Positions 6,862 through 16,409 are shown, counted from the stretch's first letter. The stretch is DNA of 35,106 nt from Propioniciclava sp. (GCF_029977985.1 NZ_JARKOT010000200.1:1-35106), one strand, 5' to 3'. Notes: generated by a model not told the origin, from the letters alone. Numbers and translations: made by a program.

Positions 6862-8859
6862 TCACGCCTCCCAGTCGAGATCGTCGTGCCCGGCCCGCCG
6901 GAAGCGGAGGTACTCCCCCACCACCGCCGCGCCGAGGTCGCCGAGGTCCGGGGCGATGACGCGTCCGCCGATCCGGTCGGCCAGCCCGTCGAGGAAGCGG
7001 CGGAGGCCGGGGTCGTCGCCCAGCCGGAAGAACGTCGTCCGCGTGCCGCGCCGCGTCACGCGGTCGAGCTGGGTCACCGTCTTACGGATCGTCTCGTCGT
7101 CGGGCGGCCAGGCGAACCACGCGTCGCCGTAGCTCTCCAGGTGCGCCGTCGGCTCCCCGTCGGTCACCACGAGCAGCACCGGGTCCATGCTCGGGTGCCG
7201 GGCGAAGAACCGCTCCGCCAGCAGGAGCCCGTGGTGCAGGTTCGTGCCCTGCTCGCGCACCGGGGGCAACCCTGTCAGCTCGTCGATCGCCATCACCTGG
7301 GCCAGCCGCCCGAACGCGATTACCTGCAGCCGGTCCCCGCGGAAACGCGTGCCCACCAGGTGGTGCAGCGCCAGCGCCGTCCGCTTCATCGGCACCCAGC
7401 GACCCTCCGCGGCCATCGAGTATGAGGTGTCCACCAGCAGGACCACTGCCGACTGGGTCCGCGTCTCGGTCTCGGCAACCTCTACGTCGCGTACGTCGAG
7501 GCGGACGCCGCCCTGCGGGTCGGTGCCCTCCGTGGCCGTGCGCACGATCGCGTTCGTCAGGCTACGGGTGACATCCCACGGCTGCGCGTCGCCGAACTCC
7601 CACGGACGCGTCGCCCCCGTCTGCTCGCCGGCAGCCCCCGCGAGGCGGGCGTCGCGCGCCCCGGTACGCCCTGAGAGGTGACGGGCGGCGTCCGCCAGCA
7701 AGGCCTTCCCAAGCCGGCGCATGGCCTGCGGCGACAGCCGCAACGAACCGTCGGCGGAGCGCCGCAGCAGCCCGCCCTCGCGCAGCGCCCGCTCGAGTTG
7801 GCCGAGCGCGCGAGCCGAAACGGCGGCGTCCTCGCCGAGTTGACGCATGATCGCGTCGAGGTCGATGTCGGCAGCCCGCGCGCCCGAGTAGTTCTGGTCG
7901 AGTTGCTCGGCAAGGGCGTCCAACTCGGCAAGGTCCTGGACCACGCCCGTCCCGTCGCCGAGCCCGAGGCCTTCGTTGCCCCGGAAGCTCTCCGATCCGG
8001 TCCAGTCCAGCCCGGGACGCAGCGCCTGCAGGTTGCCGTCAAGTGCGTCCAACTGCGCAACGAGGGACGCAGAACCGAACGCCTGCAGCGACAACTCCAT
8101 GAGTTCGCGCCGCTGCTCGGCACTCATCGAGTTGAGCAGCCGCTGAGCCGCCGCGGCCCGCGCTGCCAGGGAGTCGATGAGCTCGTCGACCGTGCGCGGG
8201 TTCTCCGAGAAGTGCTCGCCGTGCTTGGCCATGAAGGCGTCGAAGTCGGCCTGGGTGTCCTCGCCGCGACGATGCTTGGCGAGCAGGTCGTTGAGGTCGG
8301 TGAGCATCGTGCTGACGGCCTGCCGGTCCTCGTCGGTCGCGTTCTGCAGCGCCTGCTTCATGCCGGCGAACCGCTGGTCGAGCAACTCGCGCCCCAACAG
8401 GTCCTTGATCTTCTCGTAGGACGCCGCCGCCTCGCCCGACTGCCAGTCGTACGACGCCAGCTCGTTGACCGCAGCCGCCGTCGACGGTGGCAGGTTGTTC
8501 AGCCGCATCTCGCGCCAAGCCCGGTCGTCGTCGTCCATCAGGGCGTCGCGGGCGAGCTGCTTGCGCTCCGCCAGCACGGCGTCATCGAGCAACTTCCTCA
8601 CGTCGGTGAGGGTGCCGTCGAGGTTGTGGCGCCGGAGCAGATCGCCACGCCGCTGCCGGGCGCGTCGCGCCAGGTCGTCGAAGCCCTGCTGCTGGCGCCC
8701 GCCGCGGCGCAGGAACTCGCGCAGCGCCCGCTCGGGACTGGACCCGGCCATGACGTCGTCGGCGATCGCACCCAGCGCTTCGGCCAGGTCGACCGGCGGC
8801 GCGAGCGGGTCCGGACCGCCCGTGTAGCGCCCGTAACGAGAGCGGTGGTGGCTCGGCAT
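6862..8859 (-). CDS. VWA-domain protein, partner of the adjacent AAA ATPase
   Basis: A 665-residue protein. The first 450 residues are helical and rich in Ala, Asp and Arg. The C-terminal 195 residues form a von Willebrand A domain with an intact MIDAS: D477-T-S479-Y-S481 in VVLLVDTSYSM, followed by VVTDGEPT. ATG 8859 is supported by AGGAGG eight bases upstream; the frame stays open to 9051, but that part overlaps the upstream ATPase gene and looks non-coding. Only 10 bp separate the two genes. MoxR-type AAA plus VWA pairs (RavA-ViaA, CoxD-CoxE, Mg-chelatase-like) act as chaperones that insert metals or remodel complexes. The client here is unknown. Confidence 0.88.
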   Translation of the reverse strand: MPSHHRSRYGRYTGGPDPLAPPVDLAEALGAIADDVMAGSSPERALREFLRRGGRQQQGFDDLARRARQRRGDLLRRHNLDGTLTDVRKLLDDAVLAERKQLARDALMDDDDRAWREMRLNNLPPSTAAAVNELASYDWQSGEAAASYEKIKDLLGRELLDQRFAGMKQALQNATDEDRQAVSTMLTDLNDLLAKHRRGEDTQADFDAFMAKHGEHFSENPRTVDELIDSLAARAAAAQRLLNSMSAEQRRELMELSLQAFGSASLVAQLDALDGNLQALRPGLDWTGSESFRGNEGLGLGDGTGVVQDLAELDALAEQLDQNYSGARAADIDLDAIMRQLGEDAAVSARALGQLERALREGGLLRRSADGSLRLSPQAMRRLGKALLADAARHLSGRTGARDARLAGAAGEQTGATRPWEFGDAQPWDVTRSLTNAIVRTATEGTDPQGGVRLDVRDVEVAETETRTQSAVVLLVDTSYSMAAEGRWVPMKRTALALHHLVGTRFRGDRLQVIAFGRLAQVMAIDELTGLPPVREQGTNLHHGLLLAERFFARHPSMDPVLLVVTDGEPTAHLESYGDAWFAWPPDDETIRKTVTQLDRVTRRGTRTTFFRLGDDPGLRRFLDGLADRIGGRVIAPDLGDLGAAVVGEYLRFRRAGHDDLDWEA

Positions 8860-8869
8860 GGGCACCTCC

Positions 8870-10264
8870 TCAGCCGTAGATCGTCTCCCCGTCGTCGGAC
8901 TCCTTGCTGATCCGGCGGGCGAGGTAGAGGCCTTCGAGAGCGACTTCGATGGCGCTCGCGCACTCGCCGTCGTTGGTCGCCTCGAACCGCTCGGCGATCG
9001 TTTCGTAGAGGTCGGAGTCGCCGAGACGAGGCAGGCCGTCAAGCAGTTCACGCGCCGTCACCTGTTCGCCCGTCACGACCGTGCGTGACCCGTCGAGGGC
9101 CGCGACCAACGGGCCGAGGTCGATCCCGCGCAGGTGCGCCCGCACCGCGTCGGCGGTGGCGGTGCGCAGGAGGTGGGCCAACACGTCCCACTCGCGGCCC
9201 TCCTCGCCGGACTCGAACTCGATCTTGCCGCCGAGCACGTCCACCGCTGCCTCCAGGTCGACGAGGCGAGCGACGGCGTCCGGTTCGCCACGCACCGTCG
9301 CGCGATGCCGAGCGGCGGCGGCCACCGTCTCGGCGCCCGCGATCGCGAAACGCGCCGAGACGCCCGACCGCTGGTTGACCGACGGCGACTCGCGCAAGGC
9401 CCGCGTGAAGCGAGCCAAGATCTCCAGGATCACGGGCGGAACGGCGCCGACCAGCTCGGCCTCCTGCTCGATCACGGCGATCTCGTCGTCGAGCTCGATC
9501 GGGTAGTGGGTGCGGATCTCGGCGCCGAAGCGGTCCTTCAGCGGGGTGATGATGCGGCCGCGGTTGGTGTAGTCCTCGGGGTTCGCCGAGGCCATCACCA
9601 GGACGTCGAGCGGCAGGCGCAGCACGTGACCGCGGATCTGGATGTCGCGCTCCTCCATCACGTTGAGCATCGCGACCTGGATGCGCTCGGCGAGGTCGGG
9701 CAACTCGTTGATGGCGACGATGCCTCGGTTCGAGCGCGGGATGAGCCCGAAATGGATCGTTTCCGGGTCGCCCAGCCGGCGCCCCTCGGCCACGCGCATC
9801 GGGTCCACATCGCCGATGAGGTCGGCCACCGAGGTGTCGGGCGTGGCGAGCTTCTCCGCGTAGCGCTCGTCGCGGTGCAGCCACGTGATCGGCAGGTCGT
9901 CGCCCTCCTCGGCGACCCGCCGGCGCGTCGCGTCGGTGATCGGGTCGAACGGGTGCTCGTGCAACTCTGAGCCCTCCACCGCTGGGGTCCACTCGTCGAG
10001 CAGCCCGACCATGGTGCGCAGCAGGCGCGTCTTGCCCTGGCCGCGCTCCCCCAGCAGCACCACGTCGTGGCCCGCAATGAGGGCGCGCTCCAACTGGGGA
10101 AGCACCGTGCGGCTCATGCCGTGGATGCCGGGCCAAGGGTCCTCGCCGGAAGCGAGCTTGGCGAGCAGATTGGCGCGGATCTCCTCGCGCAGGGTTCGGT
10201 AGGTGTGGCCGGACGCCTTGAGTGCGCCGGCCGTGGCAATGCTGGGGCGTTCACTCACGCGCAC
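8870..10264 (-). CDS. MoxR/magnesium-chelatase-like AAA+ ATPase
   Basis: A 464-residue AAA+ protein. The Walker A motif is GERGQGKT at residues 72-79. The Walker B region is GIVAINELPDL near 181-191, with Asn-Glu in place of the usual Asp-Glu, as also occurs in Mg-chelatase-like relatives. Sensor-1 is MASANPEDYTNRGR, and RFGAEIRTHYP follows. A helical lid and a C-terminal region that may contact the VWA protein complete it. The first gene of a two-gene operon with the VWA gene. Start is GTG 10264 or GTG 10258. It is divergent from the phosphatase gene across 56 bp that must hold both promoters. Confidence 0.88.
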   Translation of the reverse strand: MRVSERPSIATAGALKASGHTYRTLREEIRANLLAKLASGEDPWPGIHGMSRTVLPQLERALIAGHDVVLLGERGQGKTRLLRTMVGLLDEWTPAVEGSELHEHPFDPITDATRRRVAEEGDDLPITWLHRDERYAEKLATPDTSVADLIGDVDPMRVAEGRRLGDPETIHFGLIPRSNRGIVAINELPDLAERIQVAMLNVMEERDIQIRGHVLRLPLDVLVMASANPEDYTNRGRIITPLKDRFGAEIRTHYPIELDDEIAVIEQEAELVGAVPPVILEILARFTRALRESPSVNQRSGVSARFAIAGAETVAAAARHRATVRGEPDAVARLVDLEAAVDVLGGKIEFESGEEGREWDVLAHLLRTATADAVRAHLRGIDLGPLVAALDGSRTVVTGEQVTARELLDGLPRLGDSDLYETIAERFEATNDGECASAIEVALEGLYLARRISKESDDGETIYG

Positions 10265-10320
10265 AACCTAACCCCCGGACGCAAGCCCCACCGCGGGGCA
10301 GGCGAGTACGCTCGCGCCCC

Positions 10321-10965
10321 ATGGAGGCCACCCAGCCCACGCTCCTGCTCCTCGTTCGGCACGGCGTCACCCCCACCACCGGCCAGGTCCTTCCCGGTCG
10401 CGCACCCGGACTGCACCTCTCCGAGGCGGGGCTCCACCAAGCAGCCATGGTGGCCGAGCGCCTCGAGGGACTGCCGCTCGCGGCGATCTACAGCTCGCCC
10501 CTCGAGCGCGCCCGGGAGACCGCCGCGCCCTCCGCGGCCCGTTTCGGGCTGGACGCCGTCGCTCACGACGGCCTGATCGAAGCCGACTTCGGAGCCTGGA
10601 CCGGACGCCGCATCGACGAGCTGACCCAGCTGCCGGAGTGGGAAACGGTCCAGAAAGCGCCGTCGACCTTCCGCTTTCCCGGCGGCGAGAGCTTTCCCGA
10701 AATGGCCGACCGCATGGTCGCCGCTCTCGACGCGATCCGCGGCGCGCATCCCGGGCAGGTCGTAGCCTGCTTCAGCCACGCCGACCCGATCAAGGCCGCC
10801 CTCGCCCACGCTCTCGGGACGCCGCTGGACGCCTTCCAGCGGTTGTGGGTCAACCCGGCGTCCGTCTCGGTGATTCGCTACGCACCCGACGGCTCCCTCG
10901 GCGTCCTGACGACGAACACGACCACCGGGTCGCTGAAGGAGCTGCGGGGCCGTGAGCACGCCTGA
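10321..10965 (+). CDS. histidine phosphatase family protein (MSMEG_4193 type)
   Basis: A 214-residue phosphoglycerate-mutase-like phosphatase. The phospho-accepting histidine is in LLVRHGVTP, and the second catalytic His is in ACFSHADPIK. IYSSPLERARETA and IEADFGAWTG are the other conserved segments. ATG 10321 is chosen because the RHG strand follows directly. In many actinobacteria this phosphatase lies beside DUF3090 and SCO1664-family genes near mshC. Here SCO1664 follows with a 14-bp overlap, so the two are translationally linked. The substrate is unknown. Confidence 0.9.
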   Translation: MEATQPTLLLLVRHGVTPTTGQVLPGRAPGLHLSEAGLHQAAMVAERLEGLPLAAIYSSPLERARETAAPSAARFGLDAVAHDGLIEADFGAWTGRRIDELTQLPEWETVQKAPSTFRFPGGESFPEMADRMVAALDAIRGAHPGQVVACFSHADPIKAALAHALGTPLDAFQRLWVNPASVSVIRYAPDGSLGVLTTNTTTGSLKELRGREHA

Positions 10966-11668
10966 GCCCCCGTTCACCCGCGAGCTCGGCTTGCTCGCGT
11001 CGGCGGAACTCGGCGTGCTGGGCCGGGTCACCGAGTCGACCAACCTGACCCTCGTGGTCGAGTTCGGGCAGGGCGACGATTACGCGTGGGGCATCTACAA
11101 GCCCGAGGCGGGCGAGCGGCCGCTGCACGACTTCGACCCCGGCCTGCACGCCCGCGAGCTGGCGGCGTTCGAGCTGAGCGAGTGGCTGGGTTGGCACCTG
11201 GTGCCCCCCACCGTCGTGCGCCACGACGCGCCGGTCGGCGTCGGTTCGGTGCAGTGGTTCGTCGAGAACGACGGCGAGCACTACTTCACCCTGCTCGAAC
11301 AGCGCCCCGAGACGCACGACCAGCTGCGGCGCATGGCGCTGTTCGACGTGATCACGAACAATACCGACCGCAAGGGCGGGCACGTGCTCTGCGACGCCGA
11401 CGGTCACCTCTGGGGCATCGACCACGGCCTGTGCTTCGGCGCCCACGCGCGCCTGCGCACCGTCATCTGGGACTTCGCCGGCGAGGCGATCGCCCCCGCC
11501 CTCCTGGGCCAGATCGCACCGCTGGCGACCGAGATCCCTCCCGCGGTGGCGGAGCTGATCGACGACCACGAGGCCGAACTCGTGCGCCGACGGGTCCGGC
11601 GGCTCTTGCGCGAGCGGGAGCTACCGTGGCCGACCCACGACTACCAGTACCCCTGGCCCCTCGTGTGA
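10952..11668 (+). CDS. SCO1664 family protein (PI3/4-kinase-like fold)
   Basis: A 238-residue protein of the actinobacterial SCO1664 family, related in fold to phosphatidylinositol 3/4-kinases. Visible landmarks are the Lys of WGIYKPEAGE, the catalytic-loop-like ALFDVITNNTDRKGGHVL, and the metal-binding-like LWGIDHGLCFG. The GTG start overlaps the end of the phosphatase by 14 bp. The DUF3090 gene that usually sits between or next to this pair is not in this window. Kinase activity is inferred from fold only. The stop is 6 bp from the convergent lpdA stop. Confidence 0.88.
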   Translation: MSTPEPPFTRELGLLASAELGVLGRVTESTNLTLVVEFGQGDDYAWGIYKPEAGERPLHDFDPGLHARELAAFELSEWLGWHLVPPTVVRHDAPVGVGSVQWFVENDGEHYFTLLEQRPETHDQLRRMALFDVITNNTDRKGGHVLCDADGHLWGIDHGLCFGAHARLRTVIWDFAGEAIAPALLGQIAPLATEIPPAVAELIDDHEAELVRRRVRRLLRERELPWPTHDYQYPWPLV

Positions 11669-11674
11669 GGCGCC

Positions 11675-13075
11675 TCAGAGGTTGATCATGTGGCCGGAGA
11701 CGCCCTCGACGGCCTCCTTGATCGCCTCGGACAGCGTGGGATGCGCGTGCACGGCCCGGCCGACCTCCTCAGCCGTCAGGTCCCACATCTGGGCCAGCAC
11801 GAGCTCGGGCAGCAGCTCGGTCACGTCCGGGCCGATCATGTGCGCGCCGAGGATCTCGTTGTGCTCGGCGTCGGCGACGACCTTGACGAAACCGACGGCG
11901 TCCCCGAGACCCCATGCCTTGCCGTTGGCCGAGAACGGGAACTTGCCGACCTTGACTTCGAAGCCCTTCTCCTTGGCTTGGGCCTCGGTGTAGCCGAACG
12001 AGCCGATCTGCGGCTGGCAGTAGGTGGCCCGCGGGATCATGTCGTAGTTGATCGGCAACGTCTCGGCGCCCGCGATGGTCTCGGCGGCCACGACGCCTTG
12101 GGCCTCGGCGGTGTGCGCGAGCATGAGCTTGCCGGTCACGTCGCCGATCGCGTAGATGCCGTCGACGCTGGTGCGCATGAAGTCGTCGATCTCGACCATG
12201 CCGCGCTCGGACACCTTCACGCCCGTGTTCTCCAGACCGTAGCCCTCCAGGCGCGGCGCGAAGCCCATGGCCTGCAGCATCGTGTCGGCCTCGAGCACCT
12301 TCGCCTCGCCGCCCTTGGCCGGCTCGACGGTGACCTTAACGCCCGACCCCGTGTCCTCGACGCTCGTCACGGCCGTCGACGTGAGGACCGTGATGCCGAG
12401 CTTCTTGTAGGCCTTCGCGAGCTCCTTGCTGATCTCCGGGTCCTCGTTCGGCACCATCCGGTCGAGGTACTCCACGATCGTCACGTCGACGCCGTAGGAG
12501 TTGAGCACGTAGGCGAACTCGGTGCCGATCGCGCCCGAGCCACCGATGATGATCGACTTCGGCAGCGACTGGGCGAGGATCTGCTCCTTGTAGCTGATCA
12601 CGTTCTCGCTCCACTGCGTGCCCCGCAGGAGCTTCGTGGTGGCCCCCGTCGCGATGATGCAGGCATCGAACGTGACGCTCTGCTTCGCGCCGTCGTTGCC
12701 CGCGACCTCGATCGTCTTCGCATCCGTGAAGGTGCCCCAGCCGTGCAGCTCGGTGATCTTGTTCTTCTTCATCAGGTAATGGATGCCGTTGACCATCCGC
12801 TCCGACACCTCGCGGCTGCGGCTGTACGCCTTGCCGTAGTCGAGGCTGAATTCACCGGAGATGCCGAACTTGTCGGCCTCGTGGGTGACGATGTGGGCGA
12901 GCTCGGCGTTGCGCAGCAGCGATTTGGTCGGGATGCAGCCCACGTTCAGGCACACGCCGCCCCAGTACTCCTTCTCGATGATGGCAACCCTCTTGCCCAG
13001 CTGGGCGGCACGGATCGCGGCCACGTACCCACCGGGGCCCGCGCCGAGGACGACGACGTCGAAGTGTGAGCTCAT
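11675..13075 (-). CDS. lpdA: dihydrolipoyl dehydrogenase
   Basis: The 466-residue E3 component of 2-oxoacid dehydrogenase complexes. It re-oxidises dihydrolipoamide with FAD and NAD+ in the cytoplasm. The FAD-binding GAGPGG is at residues 11-16, and the redox disulfide is C42/C47 in [15 protein letters not shown]. An NAD-binding [11 protein letters not shown] follows mid-protein, and the C-terminal dimer motif HAHPTLSEA carries the His-Glu pair. Length and motifs match the mycobacterial type. ATG 13075 fits the immediate beta strand. No other E1/E2 genes are nearby, so the gene stands alone and probably serves several complexes. Confidence 0.95.
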   Translation of the reverse strand: MSSHFDVVVLGAGPGGYVAAIRAAQLGKRVAIIEKEYWGGVCLNVGCIPTKSLLRNAELAHIVTHEADKFGISGEFSLDYGKAYSRSREVSERMVNGIHYLMKKNKITELHGWGTFTDAKTIEVAGNDGAKQSVTFDACIIATGATTKLLRGTQWSENVISYKEQILAQSLPKSIIIGGSGAIGTEFAYVLNSYGVDVTIVEYLDRMVPNEDPEISKELAKAYKKLGITVLTSTAVTSVEDTGSGVKVTVEPAKGGEAKVLEADTMLQAMGFAPRLEGYGLENTGVKVSERGMVEIDDFMRTSVDGIYAIGDVTGKLMLAHTAEAQGVVAAETIAGAETLPINYDMIPRATYCQPQIGSFGYTEAQAKEKGFEVKVGKFPFSANGKAWGLGDAVGFVKVVADAEHNEILGAHMIGPDVTELLPELVLAQMWDLTAEEVGRAVHAHPTLSEAIKEAVEGVSGHMINL

Positions 13076-13169
13076 GGGGTCACTCTAAACCAGTCCGGAC
13101 GCCTCCCACGCCGCAAGTTGCCACCCCTCATGCCGGGGTTGGCGACCCGGAGCACTACCATGTTCCGTT

Positions 13170-14693
13170 GTGACGCAGAACACTCCAGCCAGCGTGGGCC
13201 GCCTCATCCGGGACGCCCGCATGCAGCGGGGGCTCTCCCCCGAACAGGTCGCCGAGGTGCTCGACATCGCTCCGGCCGACCTCGCTCAGATCGAACGCGG
13301 TGCACTCGACCTCGATCTCGACCGGGTCGCCCAGATCGCGGACGCGCTGCAGAATCCCGCACTCGCGCCCACGTCCGGCACGATGCACATGCGCGTCAAG
13401 GGTCCGACCAAGCTGTCAGGCAGCATCGACGTCCGCTCGTCCAAGAACGCCGCAGTCGCCCTGCTCTGCGCCTCCCTGCTCAACAAGGGCCGCACCGTTC
13501 TGGAAGGGATCGCCCGCATCGAGGAGGTCAACCGCATCCTCGAGGTGCTCCGGAGCATCGGCGTCAAGGTGACCTGGTCCGACGACCGCAGCGAGCTCGA
13601 GCTCGTCCGCCCCGAAGTGCTCGACCTCGCCGCCATGGATGTGGACGCCGCCCGCCGCACCCGCAGCGTCATCATGTTCCTCGGCCCACTGCTGCACATG
13701 CTGCCCGAGTTCGAGTTGCCCTACGCCGGCGGCTGCAACCTCGGCACCCGCACGGTCACCCCGCACCTGCAGGCCCTGCAGTACTTCGGTCTCGACGTGA
13801 AGGCGACCGACGGCTGGTACCACGCGGCCGTGCGGGAGACCACGAGCGGCGTCCGCCACATCACCCTCACCGAGCGCGGCGACACGGTCACCGAGAACGT
13901 GCTCATGGCCGCCGCCCTCTACCCGGGCACGACCGTCATCCGCAATGCGTCCCCCAACTACATGGTGCAGGACGTGTGCTTCTTCCTCGAGAGCCTCGGG
14001 GTCACGATCGACGGTATCGGCTCGACCACCCTGCGCGTCACCGGCGTGGAGCGTATCGAGGCCGACGTGCGCGTCGCCCCGTCCGAGGATCCGATCGAGG
14101 CGATGAGCCTGATCACGGCCGCCGTCGTCACCAAGTCCGAGCTGACGATCCGCCGCTCCCCCATCGAGTTCCTCGAGATCGAGCTGGCGATCCTGGAGGA
14201 CATGGGGCTGCGCTACGAGCTCAGCGAGGAGTACGCCGCCGCCAACGGCCGGACCCGGCTCGTCGACATCACGGTGTACCCCAGCAACCTGCACGCCGCC
14301 CAGGACAAGATCCACCCGATGCCGTTCCCGGGCCTCAACATCGACAACCTGCCCTTCTTCGCCGTCATCGCGGCCGAGGCGGAGGGACGCACGCTGATCC
14401 ACGACTGGGTGTACGAGAACCGCGCGATCCACCTGCTCGACCTCAACAAACTAGGCGCCAACACCCAGTTGCTCGACCCGCACCGCCTCGTCGTCGACGG
14501 GCCGACCCGGTGGCGCAGCCAGGAACTCGTCTGCCCGCCCGCCCTCCGGCCCGCCGTGTGCCTGTTGTTGGCGAGCCTGGCCGCGCGCGGCGTCACCGTG
14601 CTTCGCGACGTCTACGTCATCAACCGCGGCTACGAGGACCTCGCCAACCGGCTCAACAAGCTGGGCGCCGACGTCCAGGTGTTCTTCGACTGA
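13170..14693 (+). CDS. murA: MurA-like UDP-GlcNAc enolpyruvyl transferase with N-terminal helix-turn-helix
   Basis: A 507-residue fusion. Residues about 8-65 are a Cro/C1-type helix-turn-helix (GRLIRDARMQRGLSPEQVAE, then ADLAQIERGA). Residues 73-507 form an EPSP-synthase-type MurA domain. K92-N93 (SSKNAAVALL) and catalytic C189 in YAGGCNLGTRTV are retained, so activity is likely. The Arg-Pro that usually follows Gly-Ala in this loop is Thr-Arg-Thr here. MurA makes the first committed peptidoglycan precursor in the cytoplasm. Actinobacteria often carry a second long form of this kind; whether this is the only copy cannot be told. The GTG start at 13170 has no clear Shine-Dalgarno, so it may be leaderless. 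Confidence 0.87.
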   Translation: MTQNTPASVGRLIRDARMQRGLSPEQVAEVLDIAPADLAQIERGALDLDLDRVAQIADALQNPALAPTSGTMHMRVKGPTKLSGSIDVRSSKNAAVALLCASLLNKGRTVLEGIARIEEVNRILEVLRSIGVKVTWSDDRSELELVRPEVLDLAAMDVDAARRTRSVIMFLGPLLHMLPEFELPYAGGCNLGTRTVTPHLQALQYFGLDVKATDGWYHAAVRETTSGVRHITLTERGDTVTENVLMAAALYPGTTVIRNASPNYMVQDVCFFLESLGVTIDGIGSTTLRVTGVERIEADVRVAPSEDPIEAMSLITAAVVTKSELTIRRSPIEFLEIELAILEDMGLRYELSEEYAAANGRTRLVDITVYPSNLHAAQDKIHPMPFPGLNIDNLPFFAVIAAEAEGRTLIHDWVYENRAIHLLDLNKLGANTQLLDPHRLVVDGPTRWRSQELVCPPALRPAVCLLLASLAARGVTVLRDVYVINRGYEDLANRLNKLGADVQVFFD

Positions 14694-14714
14694 TCGCCCG
14701 GGCCGACGGGCCGC

Positions 14715-15569
14715 TCACCGCAGGCGCGTCACCTCGAACGTGAACCGCGGAGACACCAGGTCGTCCTGGGCCGCCACCAGCGCCAGCTCGCGCTGGTCGA
14801 GTTGGGTCGTGCGCTCCAGCACCGAGTAGACCACGTCGGCCGTCCGGCCCACCGCCCGCTCCGGCGAGCCGGTGGCGAGGAGCGCGGCGAGGAACATGGC
14901 CGCCGTCAAGTCGCCCGAGCCGGTGAAGGTGCGGCCGAGCAGCGGCGTCGTGACGCCCCAGGCGCCCTCGCCGTCGACGGCCACCATCATGACCGTGTCG
15001 TCGGCGGCGCCGTCGACGACCACCGACGTCACGAGCACCACCTCCGGCCCCTGCGCCCGCAGCGCACCGGCGGCGTCCAGCACCTCGTCGAGCGTGCTCG
15101 ATTCCCGGCCGGTCAGGAAGTTCAGCTCGAAGTGGTTCGGCGTCATCACGTCGGCGGCGGCCACCACGTGGTCGCGGACGAACTCGGGGATGCCGGGCAG
15201 CACATACATGCCCCGGCCGACGTCGCCCATCACCGGGTCGCAGCAGTAGATCGCCTGCGGGTTGCGCTGCTTGACGAGCGCGACCACCTCGAGGATCTCC
15301 GCTCCCATGGCCGGCGCCCCCTGGTAGCCCGTGAGAACGGCGTCGACGCGGCCGAGGACGCCGAGGTCGTCGATCCCCGCCACGACGTCGTGGACGTCCT
15401 CGGGTCGCAGCAGCGGCCCCTTCTTGCCCGGGTAGGACGTGTTGTTGGAGAAGTGGACGGTGAGGACCGGCCACACCTCGCACCCCACGCGCATCAGGGG
15501 GAACGTGGCGGCGCTGTTGCCGACATGGCCGTAGGCGACGCTGGACTGGATCGACAAGATGGTGGTCAC
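14715..15569 (-). CDS. pdxY: pyridoxal kinase PdxY
   Basis: A 284-residue ribokinase-fold enzyme that phosphorylates pyridoxal in the vitamin B6 salvage pathway. The N-terminus ILSIQSSVAYGHVGNSAA is diagnostic for PdxY. YCCDPVMGDVGRGMYV and MTPNHFELNFLTG mark the core. Near the C-terminus FTGSGDLTAAMFLA contains the GSGD anion hole with the catalytic Asp. GTG 15569 gives the usual start (TTILSIQ); the frame is open to 15590. It converges with murA across 21 bp. Confidence 0.92.
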   Translation of the reverse strand: MTTILSIQSSVAYGHVGNSAATFPLMRVGCEVWPVLTVHFSNNTSYPGKKGPLLRPEDVHDVVAGIDDLGVLGRVDAVLTGYQGAPAMGAEILEVVALVKQRNPQAIYCCDPVMGDVGRGMYVLPGIPEFVRDHVVAAADVMTPNHFELNFLTGRESSTLDEVLDAAGALRAQGPEVVLVTSVVVDGAADDTVMMVAVDGEGAWGVTTPLLGRTFTGSGDLTAAMFLAALLATGSPERAVGRTADVVYSVLERTTQLDQRELALVAAQDDLVSPRFTFEVTRLR

Positions 15570-15617
15570 GGTGGGCCATTGTGCACCCACCCGTGGTCTT
15601 TCCCTAGGGTGTGCAGC

Positions 15618-16409
15618 ATGCGAGCGACCGCCGGCGACCTACCGTACTTCCGCGGTCGGTTCGTCGCCCTCGCGCACCGGGGCGGAGTCAGCGCCGATGC
15701 CCCCGCGGAGGTCGAGAACAGTCTGCGCGCCTTCGAGGCGGCGTGGCGGCTCGGCTTCACCCACCTGGAGACCGACGTCCACACCACCGCCGACGGCGTC
15801 CTCATCGCCTTCCACGACACGGTGCTCGACCGCGTGACGGACGCCGCCGGCGCCGTCGCCGATCTGCCGTGGGCCGAGGTGAGCCGGGCGCGGATCGGCG
15901 GCAGCGAGCCGGTCCCCACACTCGACGACCTGTTGGACGCCCTCCCCCACGCCCGCTTCAACATCGACCTCAAGGCGCCCGGAGCGGTCGAGCCGCTGGT
16001 GGCAGCCCTCGACCGGCACGGCGCCCACGACCGGGTGTGCGTGGGCAGCTTCGGCGAGCGGACCATCCGCCGCTTCCGGCGCCTCACCGCCGGCAGGGTG
16101 CCCACGTCCGCCTCGCCGGTCGAGATGGCCGTGTTCGGGCTGCTGCGCGGCGTCCGTCGTGTCTTCCCCCTGGCCGGAAGGGTGTTCCAGATGCCCGAGC
16201 GGCACGAAGAGACCGGCCTGCTCCTGTTGAGCCCCCGCATGGTCGCCGCCGCGCACGCGCGGGGCGCCCAGGTCCACATCTGGACCGTGAACGACCGCAC
16301 CGACATGGAGCGGCTCATCGACCTCGGCGTCGACGGGATCGTGTCCGACGACTTGGAGACGCTCCGGGGTGTCCTCATCGACCGTGACCTCTGGGAGGGG
16401 AACGCATGA
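15618..16409 (+). CDS. glycerophosphodiester phosphodiesterase
   Basis: A 263-residue GDPD-family enzyme that hydrolyses deacylated phospholipid head groups to glycerol 3-phosphate and an alcohol. Catalytic landmarks are H20-R21-G22, E33-N34-S35, E51-x-D53 (ETDVH) and H66-D67. Further on are FNIDLKAPG and the VHIWTVND end strand. No signal peptide is present, so it acts inside the cell. ATG 15618 follows a short leader and starts just before the fold. The last codons overlap the next ATG (ATGA), so it is translationally coupled to a transporter. Confidence 0.93.
   Translation: MRATAGDLPYFRGRFVALAHRGGVSADAPAEVENSLRAFEAAWRLGFTHLETDVHTTADGVLIAFHDTVLDRVTDAAGAVADLPWAEVSRARIGGSEPVPTLDDLLDALPHARFNIDLKAPGAVEPLVAALDRHGAHDRVCVGSFGERTIRRFRRLTAGRVPTSASPVEMAVFGLLRGVRRVFPLAGRVFQMPERHEETGLLLLSPRMVAAAHARGAQVHIWTVNDRTDMERLIDLGVDGIVSDDLETLRGVLIDRDLWEGNA

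Noticed and set aside
8860-9051. Extension of the VWA gene upstream to 9051
   Set aside because: The extra 64 codons are Ser/Arg/Thr-rich and overlap the AAA ATPase gene; AGGAGG and ATG 8859 define a clear start.
11690-13069. A 1.4-kb open frame antisense to lpdA on the plus strand
   Set aside because: High-GC third-position bias leaves the opposite frame open; its translation is Arg/Asp/His-rich with no motif, while lpdA on the minus strand is unmistakable. The same holds for other long opposite-strand frames here.
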